The translations under genes were made by a program, and so were the position numbers. From positions 186,001 through 250,000 of the forward strand of contig NZ_JANBBE010000003.1 of assembly GCF_024648825.1 (NCBI RefSeq): a DNA stretch of 64,000 nucleotides, read 5' to 3'. The stretch comes from Lentzea californiensis. Its GTDB lineage: Bacteria > Actinomycetota > Actinomycetes > Mycobacteriales > Pseudonocardiaceae. Below are positions 51,506 to 59,475 of the stretch, in pieces (the first letter of the stretch is position 1; the number at the start of each line of letters is the position of its first letter). A model generated the notes under the pieces. The model worked only from the letters and a program-made list of their open reading frames with translations, ran no database searches and was not told the DNA's origin.

Positions 51506-52659
51506 TGCGAGTCCTGGTACGGCGAGCCGCCCGTGACGTTGTCCCCCCGGTTGGCGTTGGGCTTGGGCTGGCGGACCGGTCCGTCGCCGTACTTGTCCTG
51601 GACGCGCCCCGCGTGCGTCGGCGGCTTGGCGGTCTCGAGGTCCTGCCGCGCCTCCATCTCCTTGCGCAGCACCGGAACCACCTCCTCGCCCAGCAGGTCG
51701 AGCTGGTTGAGCACCATCTTGAGCGGCAGGCCGGCGTGGTCCATCAGGAACATCTGGCGCTGGTAGTCGCCGAAGTGCTCGCGGAAGGTCAGCGTCTTGT
51801 CGATGACCTCCTGCGGGCTGCCGACCGACAGCGGCGTCTGCTCCATGAAGTCCTCCATCCGCGGGCCGTGGCCGTAGACGGGAGCCTCGTTGAAGTACGG
51901 GCGGAACTCGTTGAGCGCGTCCTGCGACCGCTTCGCGATGTACGCCTGACCACCCAGGCCGACGATGGCCTGCTTCTCCGTGCCGTGGCCGTAGTGCGCG
52001 TACCGCTGGCGGTAGAACTGGATCAGCCGCATGTAGTGCTCCTTCGGCCAGAAGATGTTGTTGGCGAAGAAGCCGTCGCCGTAGAAGGCGGCCTGCTCGG
52101 CGATCTCGGGCGTGCGGATCGACCCGTGCCACACGAACGGCGGCAGGTCGTCCAGCGGACGCGGGGTGCTGGTGAAGCCCTGCAACGGCGTGCGGAACTT
52201 GCCCTCCCAGTCCACGACGTCCTCGCGCCACAACCGGTGCAGCAGGTTGTAGTTCTCAAGCGCCAGCGGCAGGCTCTGCCGGATCTCGGCACCGAACCAC
52301 GGGTAGACCGGCGCGGTGTTGCCGCGGCCCAGCATGAGGTCCATGCGGCCCTTCGACAGGTGCTGCAGCATCGCGTACTCCTCGGCGATGCGCACCGGGT
52401 CGTTCGTGGTGATCAGCGTCGTGGCGGTGCTGACGATGAGGTTCTTCGTCTTCGCCGCGATGTGGCTGAGCAGCGTCGTCGGCGCGGACGAGAAGAACGG
52501 CGGGTTGTGGTGCTCGCCGATCGCGAACACGTCGAGCCCGACCTCCTCGGCCTTCTCCGCGATCTGCACGATCGCGTCGATGCGCTCGGCCTCGCTCGGG
52601 GTCTCGCCGCTCACCGGGTCCCTGGTGATGTCGCTCACCGAGAAGATTCCGAACTGCAC
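51502..52659 (-). CDS. Luciferase-like (LLM) flavin-dependent monooxygenase
   Basis: A 385-residue LLM-class oxidoreductase from GTG 52657-52659, after AAGGAGGCGG. The TIM barrel shows VQFGIFSVSDITRDP, GLDVFAIGEHHNPPFFSSAP, LMLGRGNTAPVYPWFG and HGSIRTPEIAEQAAFYGDGF. It uses reduced FMN and oxygen on an unknown substrate. A hydrophilic C-terminal tail of about 35 residues (KPPTHAGRVQDKYGDGPVRQ...) is extra to the barrel. First gene of the LLM-MarR-FMN reductase operon. Confidence 0.92.
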   Translation of the reverse strand: MQFGIFSVSDITRDPVSGETPSEAERIDAIVQIAEKAEEVGLDVFAIGEHHNPPFFSSAPTTLLSHIAAKTKNLIVSTATTLITTNDPVRIAEEYAMLQHLSKGRMDLMLGRGNTAPVYPWFGAEIRQSLPLALENYNLLHRLWREDVVDWEGKFRTPLQGFTSTPRPLDDLPPFVWHGSIRTPEIAEQAAFYGDGFFANNIFWPKEHYMRLIQFYRQRYAHYGHGTEKQAIVGLGGQAYIAKRSQDALNEFRPYFNEAPVYGHGPRMEDFMEQTPLSVGSPQEVIDKTLTFREHFGDYQRQMFLMDHAGLPLKMVLNQLDLLGEEVVPVLRKEMEARQDLETAKPPTHAGRVQDKYGDGPVRQPKPNANRGDNVTGGSPYQDSQ

Positions 52660-52670
52660 GGCACCCGCCT

Positions 52671-52710
52671 CCTTCAAACTTAATGACTTATGCGTTTGCA
52701 TCTATCCTAA
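52671..52710. promoter_or_regulatory. Promoter region of the LLM operon with ACTTA repeats
   Basis: The 89-bp gap between the divergent LLM and ABC genes is locally AT-rich. It holds ACTTA twice, at 8-bp period (about 52678-52690), within CAAAC/GTTTG inverted flanks. This is a plausible MarR target, though the symmetry is weak. Confidence 0.35.
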
Positions 52711-52748
52711 CGCCTGGGTGCCCCGACTATTCCCACTACCCTGATCAC

Positions 52749-53354
52749 ATGTCGTTGGGCGTGGGGGACGCCGGCTTCAGCTACGGCGGAATCCCCGTTT
52801 TCGCAGATCTGTCCTTCACCGCCGACCCCGGTGAGGCCGTTGCCGTCGTGGGCCCGAACGGTTCGGGCAAGTCGACGCTGCTGCGCTGCCTGGTCGGTGC
52901 CGAGGTGCTGGAGTCCGGCAGCGTGCTGCTCGGCGGCGCCGAGCTGGACGAGTCGTCGGGCGAGTTCCGGTCCGCCGTCGCGTCGCTGCTCGACGACGCC
53001 GACTACTTCCCGGACGTGTCCGTCGTGGAGCACCTGCGGCTGCTGGCGTGGCTGCACGGGTCGTCAGCCGACGTCCTGGCGGTGCTGGGTGAGGTAGGGC
53101 TGGGTGCGGTGGCAGACCAGTTGCCGCCGACTCTGTCCTCCGGGCAACGGCACCGGCTCGGGCTGGCGTCGTGCTTCGTGAGGCCGCGCTCGGTGCTCGT
53201 GCTGGACGAACCCGAGCAGCGCCTCGACGCGGCAGGCCGCTCCTGGCTGCGGTCCCGCCTGCTGGCCGAGAAGGCCGCCGGGGTGGCCGTGGTGTTCGCG
53301 TCGCACGACCAAGAACTGGTGGAGGCGGTGGCGTGCCGGACCGTCACGCTGTGA
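52749..53354 (+). CDS. ABC transporter ATP-binding protein
   Basis: A 201-residue ATPase from ATG 52749. Walker A GPNGSGKST, signature LSSGQRHR, Walker B SVLVLDEPEQRLD and switch ASHD are present. The signature has Ser for the first Gly of LSGGQ. It is the small exporter type (ABC-2 class). No Shine-Dalgarno is seen, so the transcript may be leaderless. The membrane partner starts in its stop codon. Confidence 0.88.
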   Translation: MSLGVGDAGFSYGGIPVFADLSFTADPGEAVAVVGPNGSGKSTLLRCLVGAEVLESGSVLLGGAELDESSGEFRSAVASLLDDADYFPDVSVVEHLRLLAWLHGSSADVLAVLGEVGLGAVADQLPPTLSSGQRHRLGLASCFVRPRSVLVLDEPEQRLDAAGRSWLRSRLLAEKAAGVAVVFASHDQELVEAVACRTVTL

Positions 53355-54703
53355 CCGCGTCCGCCGTCCGGCACTGGCTGCGGCCCCCGGTGCCGTGGCG
53401 CTTCCAGGTCACGCGGCTGTACGCCCCGTTCGTCAACTTCTCGGTCGTCGGCCTGGTCGGCTACGGCTGGGTGTACGCCGGCCTGACCAAGGCCTCCTAC
53501 CCAGGTGGCGCGTGGACCGCGCTCTGGCTGTCGGTGCTGGGCGTCGCCGTGCTGACGAAGGTGGTGCTGGCGGCCGGGCCGGTCTTCGTGGGCGCGGACC
53601 GGATGTTCTGGGTGCTGAGCTCACCCGTGCCGCGCGAGGCGTTGTTGCGGCCGCGGTTCTTGTGGCTGCTCGCGGTGGGGGCGGCGGTGGGTGCCTGCTG
53701 GCCCGCTGTCGTGTCCGGGATCGTGGGGGCCGTGGTGCCACCCCTGGTCGCGGCGGGTGCCGGGTCCGCCTGCGGGGTGGCCGTGGTGGCCGGCGCCGTG
53801 GCGGTGCAACGGGCAGGGGTGCGGCCGCAGGGGTGGTTGAGCGGGCTGGTGTGGCTGGCGGTGGTGGCGCTGCTGGTACCGCTCGGCCTGCCGGTGTCGT
53901 GGCTGGGCGCCGGTGCCGGGCAGGCGGCGGCCGGTGAACCGGGTCTGCTGGGCGGGTGGGCCGGTGCGGTCGGTGCCGCCTGGGTGGTGGCGATCGGCCT
54001 GGTGGTGGTGGCGGCCGCCTCGCTGCGGTCCCTGCGGTGGTCCGACCTCGCGCCGGGTGGCGCGCTGGCGGGCGTGGCGCGGGTGTCGGTGAGCTGGTTC
54101 GACCTCGCCCTCCTCGGCGCGGTGCTGGCCGAACGCCGTGCCCGTGCGCTCGGCCGCGTGAAGTCGGCGCGGTTGAGGGGTTCCCGGCTCGTCGTCCTCG
54201 CCTGGTGCGACGCGCTCCGGCTGCGCCGCACGCCGAATGCCGTGCTCGTCTGGGCGGCGCTGCTGCCCGTCCCGGCGCTGGTGTCCGTGGGCTGGCAGGG
54301 CGCGGTCGTCCCGGCCGTGCACCTCGTCGCCGCGTTCCTGGCCACCGACCGGCTGGCCGCGGGGCTGAAGTTCGTCTGCCGCTCGCCCGCGATGCGCCGC
54401 GCACTGGGGCTGCCGGACCGTCAGCTGAGGTTGGCGCACCTCGTGTTCCCCGCGGCCGGCGCGATTCTGTGGTGCGCGGTCACCGCGGCGTTCACCCCGC
54501 ACGTGTCCGCGGTCAACGCGCTGGTCTCGGCGGTCGGTGCGGTTGCCGTCGTGTACCGGATCGCCACGCGGCCGCCGGTCGACTTCGGTGCCGTGGTCAT
54601 CGACTTCGGCGTGTTCGGGCCGACGCCGCTCGGCCTGATGGCGCAGTTCAGCCGCGGTCCGGCGTTGCTGGCGGCGCTGTGCCTCCTGCAGCTGGCGCTG
54701 TAG
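53351..54703 (+). CDS. DUF6297 family multi-helix membrane protein (ABC partner)
   Basis: A 450-residue membrane protein with about ten helices from GTG 53351, coupled to the ATPase by GTGA. It starts HWLRPPVPWRFQVTRLYAPF, and after helix three has DRMFWVLSSPVPREALLRPR, a segment typical of DUF6297. The remaining helices are rich in Ala, Val and Gly. Its pairing with a single ATPase implies an ABC-2-like exporter. The substrate is unknown. Its stop lies within the loop of a terminator hairpin shared with the convergent DJ-1 gene. Confidence 0.8.
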   Translation: MTASAVRHWLRPPVPWRFQVTRLYAPFVNFSVVGLVGYGWVYAGLTKASYPGGAWTALWLSVLGVAVLTKVVLAAGPVFVGADRMFWVLSSPVPREALLRPRFLWLLAVGAAVGACWPAVVSGIVGAVVPPLVAAGAGSACGVAVVAGAVAVQRAGVRPQGWLSGLVWLAVVALLVPLGLPVSWLGAGAGQAAAGEPGLLGGWAGAVGAAWVVAIGLVVVAAASLRSLRWSDLAPGGALAGVARVSVSWFDLALLGAVLAERRARALGRVKSARLRGSRLVVLAWCDALRLRRTPNAVLVWAALLPVPALVSVGWQGAVVPAVHLVAAFLATDRLAAGLKFVCRSPAMRRALGLPDRQLRLAHLVFPAAGAILWCAVTAAFTPHVSAVNALVSAVGAVAVVYRIATRPPVDFGAVVIDFGVFGPTPLGLMAQFSRGPALLAALCLLQLAL

Positions 54704-54715
54704 GAGGCACAGCGC
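54674..54715. terminator. Hairpin spanning the DUF6297 stop codon
   Basis: Perfect 14-bp arms, GCGCTGTGCCTCCT (54674-54687) and AGGAGGCACAGCGC (54702-54715), enclose 14 nt. The left arm is coding and the TAG stop is at 54701-54703. The DJ-1 gene on the other strand ends at 54723, so the hairpin can serve both. Confidence 0.75.
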
Positions 54716-54722
54716 GTCCGTC

Positions 54723-55382
54723 TCAGCCGAGCAGTTCGGCGACCCGCGTTGCGGTGGCCGCGGTGGACTGCGGGTTCTGACCCGTCACGAGCCGGCCGTC
54801 CACGACCACCGTGCTCGACCACGGCTCACCCGTCGTGAGGCGCGCGCCCAGATCGGTCAGCCGACCGGCGACCGAGTAGGGGACGGCCAGACCTCCCTGG
54901 CGCTCCTCCTCGTCGCTGAACACGGCCATCTCCTTGCCCGCGAACACGAACGTGCCGTCCGCGCGGACCGCGCTGAGCAGTCCGGCCGGTCCGTGGCACA
55001 GTGCAGCGACGAGCTTGCCGCCGTCGTGGAACTCCGCCAGCAACGCGCCCAGCGACGCGTCGGACGCCAGGTCCGCCATCGGACCGTGCCCGCCCGGCAG
55101 GTAGATCGCGTCGTAACCGGCAGCGTCCACATCGGACAGTGCGGCGGGAGCACGCAGGTCCTCCAGCGAGGCGACGGCTTCGTCGAACTTGCCGTCGAGG
55201 CTCGCCTTGTCCACGGTGGGCACGACCCCGCCCGGCGTCGCGACCGTCACCTCGACACCGGCTTCGCGCAGCACGCGCACGGACTCGACGACCTCCTCCG
55301 CCCAGAACCCCGTGGGGTGGGCCGAGCCGTCCGCCAGGGTGAGCGAGTCGGCGCCGGACACGACCATCAGTAGCTTCTTCAT
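54723..55382 (-). CDS. DJ-1/PfpI (Hsp31-like) class I glutamine amidotransferase family protein
   Basis: A 219-residue protein: KKLLMVVSGADSLTLADGSA, HPTGFWAEEVVESVRVLREA, IYLPGGHGPMADLASD, and LVAALCHGPAGLL with the nucleophile Cys at the elbow. This matches the Hsp31/YajL-like glyoxalase III or chaperone group. In this subfamily the early Glu (FWAEEV) and the Cys-His pair are catalytic. It detoxifies methylglyoxal or protects proteins. The divergent LysR gene at 55439 probably controls it. Confidence 0.92.
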   Translation of the reverse strand: MKKLLMVVSGADSLTLADGSAHPTGFWAEEVVESVRVLREAGVEVTVATPGGVVPTVDKASLDGKFDEAVASLEDLRAPAALSDVDAAGYDAIYLPGGHGPMADLASDASLGALLAEFHDGGKLVAALCHGPAGLLSAVRADGTFVFAGKEMAVFSDEEERQGGLAVPYSVAGRLTDLGARLTTGEPWSSTVVVDGRLVTGQNPQSTAATATRVAELLG

Positions 55383-55438
55383 GTGGTTCAGGACATCACA
55401 GATCCGGAGAACGCCACGGACGAGCTATAAGATGAGTT

Positions 55439-56332
55439 ATGGCTGCGAAGTTGACGGACCTGGATCTGCTGGCGACGTTCCTGGAGATCTACCGGGGCGG
55501 CTCGATCACCAGCGCGGCCACCAGGCGGGGGCTCACCCAGCCGGCGGTCAGCGGCCAGCTCGCCAGGCTGGAGAAGGAGCTGGGCGAACCGCTGTTCGTG
55601 CGGGGCAGCCGCGGGGTCACCCCCACACCCCGTGCCGACGACCTGGCCCGCCGCGTCGGCCAGCACGTCGACCAGCTCCGCACCGCGCTCGACCCAGGCG
55701 GCATCCTCGAAGGCACGGTCCGGATCGGGGGAGCGGCCGAGTTCATGACCGTGCGGGGCCTGCCCGCACTCGCCCCGCTGACGCGCAGGGGCCTGCGGTT
55801 CGAGGTGACGTTCGGCCTGGCCGGTGACCTGCTGGCCGCGCTTCGGGCCGCGAAGCTCGACGTGGTGCTGTCCTCGGTGCGTCCTGCCGCCGGGTTCACC
55901 GCCACGCCGTTCACCGACGAGGAGTTCCTGCTGGTCGGGCCGCCGCTGCTGGCCAGGACCGTGGACCAGGACGTGCTGGCCGCGGACCCCGCGCGAGCCC
56001 TCGAACACCTGCCGCTGGTCGCCTACGACGGCGACCTGCCGATCATCCGCCGCTACTGGCGCAGCGAGTTCGGCACCCGCCCGGCGAACACCGTCGCCGT
56101 GACCGTGCCCGACCTGCGCGCCGTGCTGGCCGCGGTGATCGCCGGGGCGGGAGTGTCCGCCCTGCCGCGCTACCTCGCCGAACCCGCGCTCGCCGCCGGC
56201 TCGGTCGAACAGCTGCACCACCCGGAGGTGCCCCCGCTCAACACCCTCTACGTCGTCACCCGCTCCACGACCACGCCGGCCACCGACGCCGTCGTGGAGC
56301 ACCTGCGATCACGCGACTGGGGCGTCCTCTGA
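55439..56332 (+). CDS. LysR family transcriptional regulator
   Basis: A 297-residue LysR-type regulator. The HTH is DLDLLATFLEIYRGGSITSA then ATRRGLTQPAVSGQLARLEK, followed by LGEPLFVRGSRGVTPT and a type 2 periplasmic-binding-fold effector domain (residues 90-297). The 56-bp gap to the divergent DJ-1 gene contains ATAA-N6-TTAT next to its own start, the type of small dyad LysR proteins bind. It probably activates or represses the DJ-1 gene in response to a carbonyl or oxidant. Confidence 0.92.
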   Translation: MAAKLTDLDLLATFLEIYRGGSITSAATRRGLTQPAVSGQLARLEKELGEPLFVRGSRGVTPTPRADDLARRVGQHVDQLRTALDPGGILEGTVRIGGAAEFMTVRGLPALAPLTRRGLRFEVTFGLAGDLLAALRAAKLDVVLSSVRPAAGFTATPFTDEEFLLVGPPLLARTVDQDVLAADPARALEHLPLVAYDGDLPIIRRYWRSEFGTRPANTVAVTVPDLRAVLAAVIAGAGVSALPRYLAEPALAAGSVEQLHHPEVPPLNTLYVVTRSTTTPATDAVVEHLRSRDWGVL

Positions 56333-56362
56333 GTGATCTGTCCTGAGTGGACCGGCGACCTC

Positions 56363-57022
56363 TCAGACGCTCCTGAGCACCGACACGACGACGCCGAGGA
56401 TGACGGCCTTGTCGCCGTCGATCACCGGGTACTCGGCGTTGCGCGGTTCCAGGTACACGTGGCCGCCCTTGCGCTGGTACACCTTGACCGTCGCCTCCTC
56501 CTCGATCATCGCGGCGACGATCTGCCCGTTGTAGGCCTCGTGCGTCTGCCGCACCACGACCGTGTCGCCGTCGCAGATCGCGGCGCCGATCATCGAGTCG
56601 CCGCGCACGCGCAGGGCGAACACGTTGCTGCCCCGGCCGACCAGGCCGCGCGGCAGGTGCAGCACCTCGTCCACGTGCTCGACGGCGGAGATCGGCGCAC
56701 CGGCGGCGATGTCACCGACGACCGGCACCGAGATCGAGTCCCCGGAGAGCGTCCCCGCCGCCATCGGCGCGCCGCTCAGAAAGACCCGTACGTCCATCGG
56801 CCGCGTCACCGAGCCGCCGCGCTTGAGGAAACCCTTGTCCTCCAACGCAGTCAGGTGCCGGGAGACGCTGGAGGACGACTTCAGGCCGACGGCCTCGCCG
56901 ATCTCGCGCGTGCTGGGGGAGTAGCCGTGCTCGACGACCCAGTCGCGGATGGCGACCAGGATCGCCTGCTGGCGCTCCGGCAGCACCGTCGTGTCGAGCT
57001 CGAGATCGTCGTAGGCGGTCAT
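56363..57022 (-). CDS. lexA: LexA-family self-cleaving SOS repressor
   Basis: A 219-residue LexA. The N-terminal winged helix has LPERQQAILVAIRDWVVEHG and STREIGEAVGLKSSSSVSRH. The cleavage site is Ala107-Gly108 (GDIAAGAP), and the catalytic pair is Ser143 (RGDSMIGA) and Lys180 (ATVKVYQR). It is fully equipped for RecA-stimulated autocleavage. Its neighbours are not the usual actinobacterial ones (nrdR, LysM), so it could be the main LexA in a rearranged place or a second copy. A degenerate SOS-like site lies 35-50 bp upstream. Confidence 0.9.
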   Translation of the reverse strand: MTAYDDLELDTTVLPERQQAILVAIRDWVVEHGYSPSTREIGEAVGLKSSSSVSRHLTALEDKGFLKRGGSVTRPMDVRVFLSGAPMAAGTLSGDSISVPVVGDIAAGAPISAVEHVDEVLHLPRGLVGRGSNVFALRVRGDSMIGAAICDGDTVVVRQTHEAYNGQIVAAMIEEEATVKVYQRKGGHVYLEPRNAEYPVIDGDKAVILGVVVSVLRSV

Positions 57023-57056
57023 CGGGCGATAGTAGTAATCCGCTTGCCAGACACGA

Positions 57057-57072
57057 TCGGGTGGTCGTTCGA
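57057..57072. promoter_or_regulatory. Degenerate SOS-box-like site upstream of LexA
   Basis: TCGGGT-ggtc-GTTCGA matches the actinobacterial SOS box TCGAAC-N4-GTTCGA in 9 of 12 half-site bases; one half is perfect. It lies between the divergent LexA and acetyltransferase starts. A functional box of this quality would be weak. Confidence 0.4.
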
Positions 57073-57079
57073 TCATGCG

Positions 57080-57646
57080 ATGACCTCTGCCTGGGTAGGA
57101 GAACTCGTCCGGCTGCGCGGCGTCGAACCGGAGGACTGGGAGAGCTTCCAGCGGTTCGACGCGAACACCGGAGACATGCGCAGGGCGGACCGCGTCCACC
57201 CGCCGCGATCAGGAGCCCGGCAGCGGGAGTGGGCGCAGAAGACCGCGCTCGAGGCACCCGAGAACGACACGATGATGCTCGGGATCGAGTCGCTGGCCGA
57301 GGCCGCGCTCGTCGGGATGCTGGCGACCGACGCGGTCGACTACCGCGCCGGCCGGTTCATGTACGGAATCTCGATCGGCACCGACCACAAAGGACGCGGC
57401 TACGCGACGGAAGCGGTGCGGCTGCTGCTGAACTTCATGTTCGGCGAACGGCGGTTCCACAAGTGCGAGGCGAGTGTCCGGGGGTTCAACGACGCCTCGA
57501 TCGCGTTGCACCGCAAGCTCGGTTTCACCGAGGAGGGCAGGCTGCGCGACCACGAGTTCTTCGCCGGCCGTCACCACGACGTGGTGCTGTTCGGGATGAC
57601 CGCGGCCGAGTTCGCCGCCCGGCACCCGTACCCGTGCGAGATCTGA
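57080..57646 (+). CDS. GNAT family N-acetyltransferase
   Basis: A 188-residue GNAT enzyme from ATG 57080. It has GELVRLRGVEPEDWESFQRF at the start, YGISIGTDHKGRGYATEAVR with the acetyl-CoA pyrophosphate loop, and KCEASVRGFNDASIALHRKL then GFTEEGRLRDHEFFAGRHHD. The RimJ/RimL-like arrangement suggests N-terminal, antibiotic or small-molecule acetylation. Divergent from LexA. Confidence 0.9.
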   Translation: MTSAWVGELVRLRGVEPEDWESFQRFDANTGDMRRADRVHPPRSGARQREWAQKTALEAPENDTMMLGIESLAEAALVGMLATDAVDYRAGRFMYGISIGTDHKGRGYATEAVRLLLNFMFGERRFHKCEASVRGFNDASIALHRKLGFTEEGRLRDHEFFAGRHHDVVLFGMTAAEFAARHPYPCEI

Positions 57647-57682
57647 CCGGCTGCCGCACGATGTGGCGGTGAGCACACGACG

Positions 57683-57715
57683 GGAACGCTCCTGGGGTCT
57701 GCGACCAGGTAGGTC
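57683..57715 (+). promoter_or_regulatory. ECF-type promoter before the sigma factor gene
   Basis: GGAACG (57683-57688) is followed after about 19 bp by GGTAGG (57709-57714). GGAAC is the typical ECF -35 element. The position, about 25 bp before ATG 57738, suggests autoregulation and supports that start over a GTG at 57663, which would place the promoter inside the gene. Confidence 0.5.
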
Positions 57716-57737
57716 TGTGCGAACCCAAGCGGCGCCC

Positions 57738-58307
57738 ATGGCGCTGACACCGGAAGTGAGGCCGGCCGTGCTGGACGAGTCCGCGCTGCTGGAGCTCTAC
57801 GAATCGACGGCCGAGCGGTTGCACCGCTACGTGGCCAGGCGGGTCGGCGCCGACACCGCGCAGGACGTGGTGTCGGAGGCGTTCCTGGTGCTCTGGGACC
57901 AGCGTGCCGGGCAGGCCTACGACGCCGACGCCGTGCGGGCGTGGCTCTACGGGGTGGCGACGAACCTGTTGCGCGGCCACGTCCGCGCCGAGGAACGCAA
58001 GCTGCGGGCGTGGAGCAAGGAGTACGCGGCCCGCACCGACGAGGCCGACATCGGCGACCGGGCGAGCGCCGCGGCGGACGCCGGGCTGCTCGCCGGGCCG
58101 CTCACCTCCTGGCTCGCCGAACTGCGGGTCGAGGAACGCGAGGTGCTGCTGCTGCACGCGTGGGCCGACTTCTCGCCCGCGGAGATCGCCGTGGCGCTCG
58201 ACGTCCCGGTGGCCACCGTTCGCACCCGCCTGCACCGCGGCCGGGCCCGGCTGCGCACCCGTCTCGCCGCGACCGACCACGACTTCACCGAGGACAGCCA
58301 TGTCTGA
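57738..58307 (+). CDS. ECF RNA polymerase sigma factor
   Basis: A 189-residue extracytoplasmic-function sigma factor. Region 2 is LYESTAERLHRYVARRVGAD then TAQDVVSEAFLVLWDQRAGQ and AVRAWLYGVATNLLRGHVRA. Region 4 is VEEREVLLLHAWADFSPAEI then AVALDVPVATVRTRLHRGRA. Start ATG 57738 is preferred over GTG 57663 because of the promoter-like boxes between them. The next gene starts inside its end and encodes the probable anti-sigma partner. Confidence 0.92.
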   Translation: MALTPEVRPAVLDESALLELYESTAERLHRYVARRVGADTAQDVVSEAFLVLWDQRAGQAYDADAVRAWLYGVATNLLRGHVRAEERKLRAWSKEYAARTDEADIGDRASAAADAGLLAGPLTSWLAELRVEEREVLLLHAWADFSPAEIAVALDVPVATVRTRLHRGRARLRTRLAATDHDFTEDSHV

Positions 58308-59364
58308 GCCCACCAAGCCCGAGACCCTCGACCGAGTGCTCGACGCCGCGCTGTCGCGTGCCGGTGACGAGCCCGTCCACTTCGACGTGGCCGCCGGCAA
58401 GAACGCCCTGGCCGCTGCTCTGAAGGCACGCGCCGAAGTGGCCGAGCCGATCGCCGTCGAGCGCCGGCCGCGCAAGCGGGTTCGCTGGCTCGCCGCCGCG
58501 GCCGCCGTGGCCGTGCTGACCGGCGGTGGCCTGGCCGCGTCGACCGTCGACCTCACCGGCGTCGGCAGCAACCCGGTGAACGCCGCCGAGGAGCTGACCA
58601 AGGCCGCCGACCTGGCGTCCCGCGTGGTCGAACGCCCGCTGGCGCCCGGCCAGTTCCGGTACGTGCGCACCCGCTCCGCGGGCATCACCGTGGAGATCGG
58701 CTCCGGGAACGCCTCGGAGGTCGACCTGGTCCAGGAGGAGTGGATTCCCGCCGACCGCCGCGACGAGTGGTTGTTCCGGAACAAGCTCAACTCCTCGAAG
58801 TGGCTGGAGGGCCACGAGGGCGACGGCGCACCGGATCCCGGCACGTCGTTCAAGGACGGCCAGGAGTTCCGCGCCAAGTGCGGCAACTACTCCTACTTCG
58901 CCCAGGGGCAGCCCGACCGGTGCACCGTCGGCTCGCTCCACAGTCCCACGCCGGAGTTCATCGCGTCGCTGCCGAAGGATCCGAAGGAGCTCTACGCCAG
59001 GTTGAAGGACGAGGACGGGACCGGCGACGCGGGCGTGCTGGTGTCGGCTCGCCGGGCTCTGCAGTCGGGCCAGTACCCCGCCGACGTGCGGGCGAACATC
59101 TTCCGGGCGGTGGCGATGGTGCCGGGGCTGGTCGTCACGGACAAGAGGGCCAACCTCGACGGCAAGGAAGGCGTCGCACTCGGCATCAAGCAGGGCGAGA
59201 ACTTCAGCGAGATCATCGTCGACCCGGAGAACGGCGACTTCATCGGTGGCCGGTCGACCGTGGCCGAGGACCTGCCCGAGGACGAGGGCGGTCTGGAGAA
59301 GGGCACCGTCCGGAGCTCCTACGCGGTGACCACCAAGGTCGTGGACTCGCTGGGCGCCAAGTAG
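58300..59364 (+). CDS. CU044_5270-family membrane protein, probable anti-sigma factor
   Basis: A 354-residue protein with a cytoplasmic N-terminus (MSEPTKPETLDRVLDAALSR, about 60 residues), one transmembrane helix (WLAAAAAVAVLTGGGLAAS) and a large extracytoplasmic domain with QFRYVRTRSAG and two cysteines (CGNYSY, DRCTVG). This is the CU044_5270 family, which regularly follows ECF sigma genes in Actinobacteria. It overlaps the sigma gene by 8 bp. By position it is the membrane-bound sensor that sequesters the sigma factor; that function is inferred. Confidence 0.88.
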   Translation: MSEPTKPETLDRVLDAALSRAGDEPVHFDVAAGKNALAAALKARAEVAEPIAVERRPRKRVRWLAAAAAVAVLTGGGLAASTVDLTGVGSNPVNAAEELTKAADLASRVVERPLAPGQFRYVRTRSAGITVEIGSGNASEVDLVQEEWIPADRRDEWLFRNKLNSSKWLEGHEGDGAPDPGTSFKDGQEFRAKCGNYSYFAQGQPDRCTVGSLHSPTPEFIASLPKDPKELYARLKDEDGTGDAGVLVSARRALQSGQYPADVRANIFRAVAMVPGLVVTDKRANLDGKEGVALGIKQGENFSEIIVDPENGDFIGGRSTVAEDLPEDEGGLEKGTVRSSYAVTTKVVDSLGAK

Positions 59365-59368
59365 CTCG

Positions 59369-59394
59369 TCTCCCGCCGTTCGGGGCGCGGGAGA
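59369..59394 (+). terminator. Terminator of the sigma/anti-sigma operon
   Basis: Perfect 8-bp arms TCTCCCGC (59369-59376) and GCGGGAGA (59387-59394) flank a 10-nt loop, 5 bp after the anti-sigma stop. There is no U-tract, as is common in high-GC actinomycetes. Confidence 0.7.
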
Positions 59395-59399
59395 GACAT

Positions 59400-59450
59400 G
59401 CAACCCTGGGGTTGCGCATCCTCGGGGGGATGTGCAACCCTGGGGTTGCA
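59400..59450. promoter_or_regulatory. Duplicated palindrome upstream of the SRPBCC gene
   Basis: GCAACCCTGGGGTTGC occurs twice (59400-59415 and 59434-59449), 34 bp apart. The second copy extends to TGCAACCCTGGGGTTGCA. Each has 7-bp perfect arms around TG. The CAT CC/GG ATG bases between them are inverted as well. TGCAACC..GGTTGCA operators are usual for ArsR or TetR regulators of SRPBCC genes, and the SRPBCC-TetR pair follows directly. Confidence 0.75.
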
Positions 59451-59475
59451 CTTATTGGCGGACCTGGGAGTGGAC

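Noticed and set aside
59400-59450. CRISPR repeat units
   Set aside because: Only two copies, palindromic, directly upstream of an operon; fits operators. No array or cas gene is in the window.
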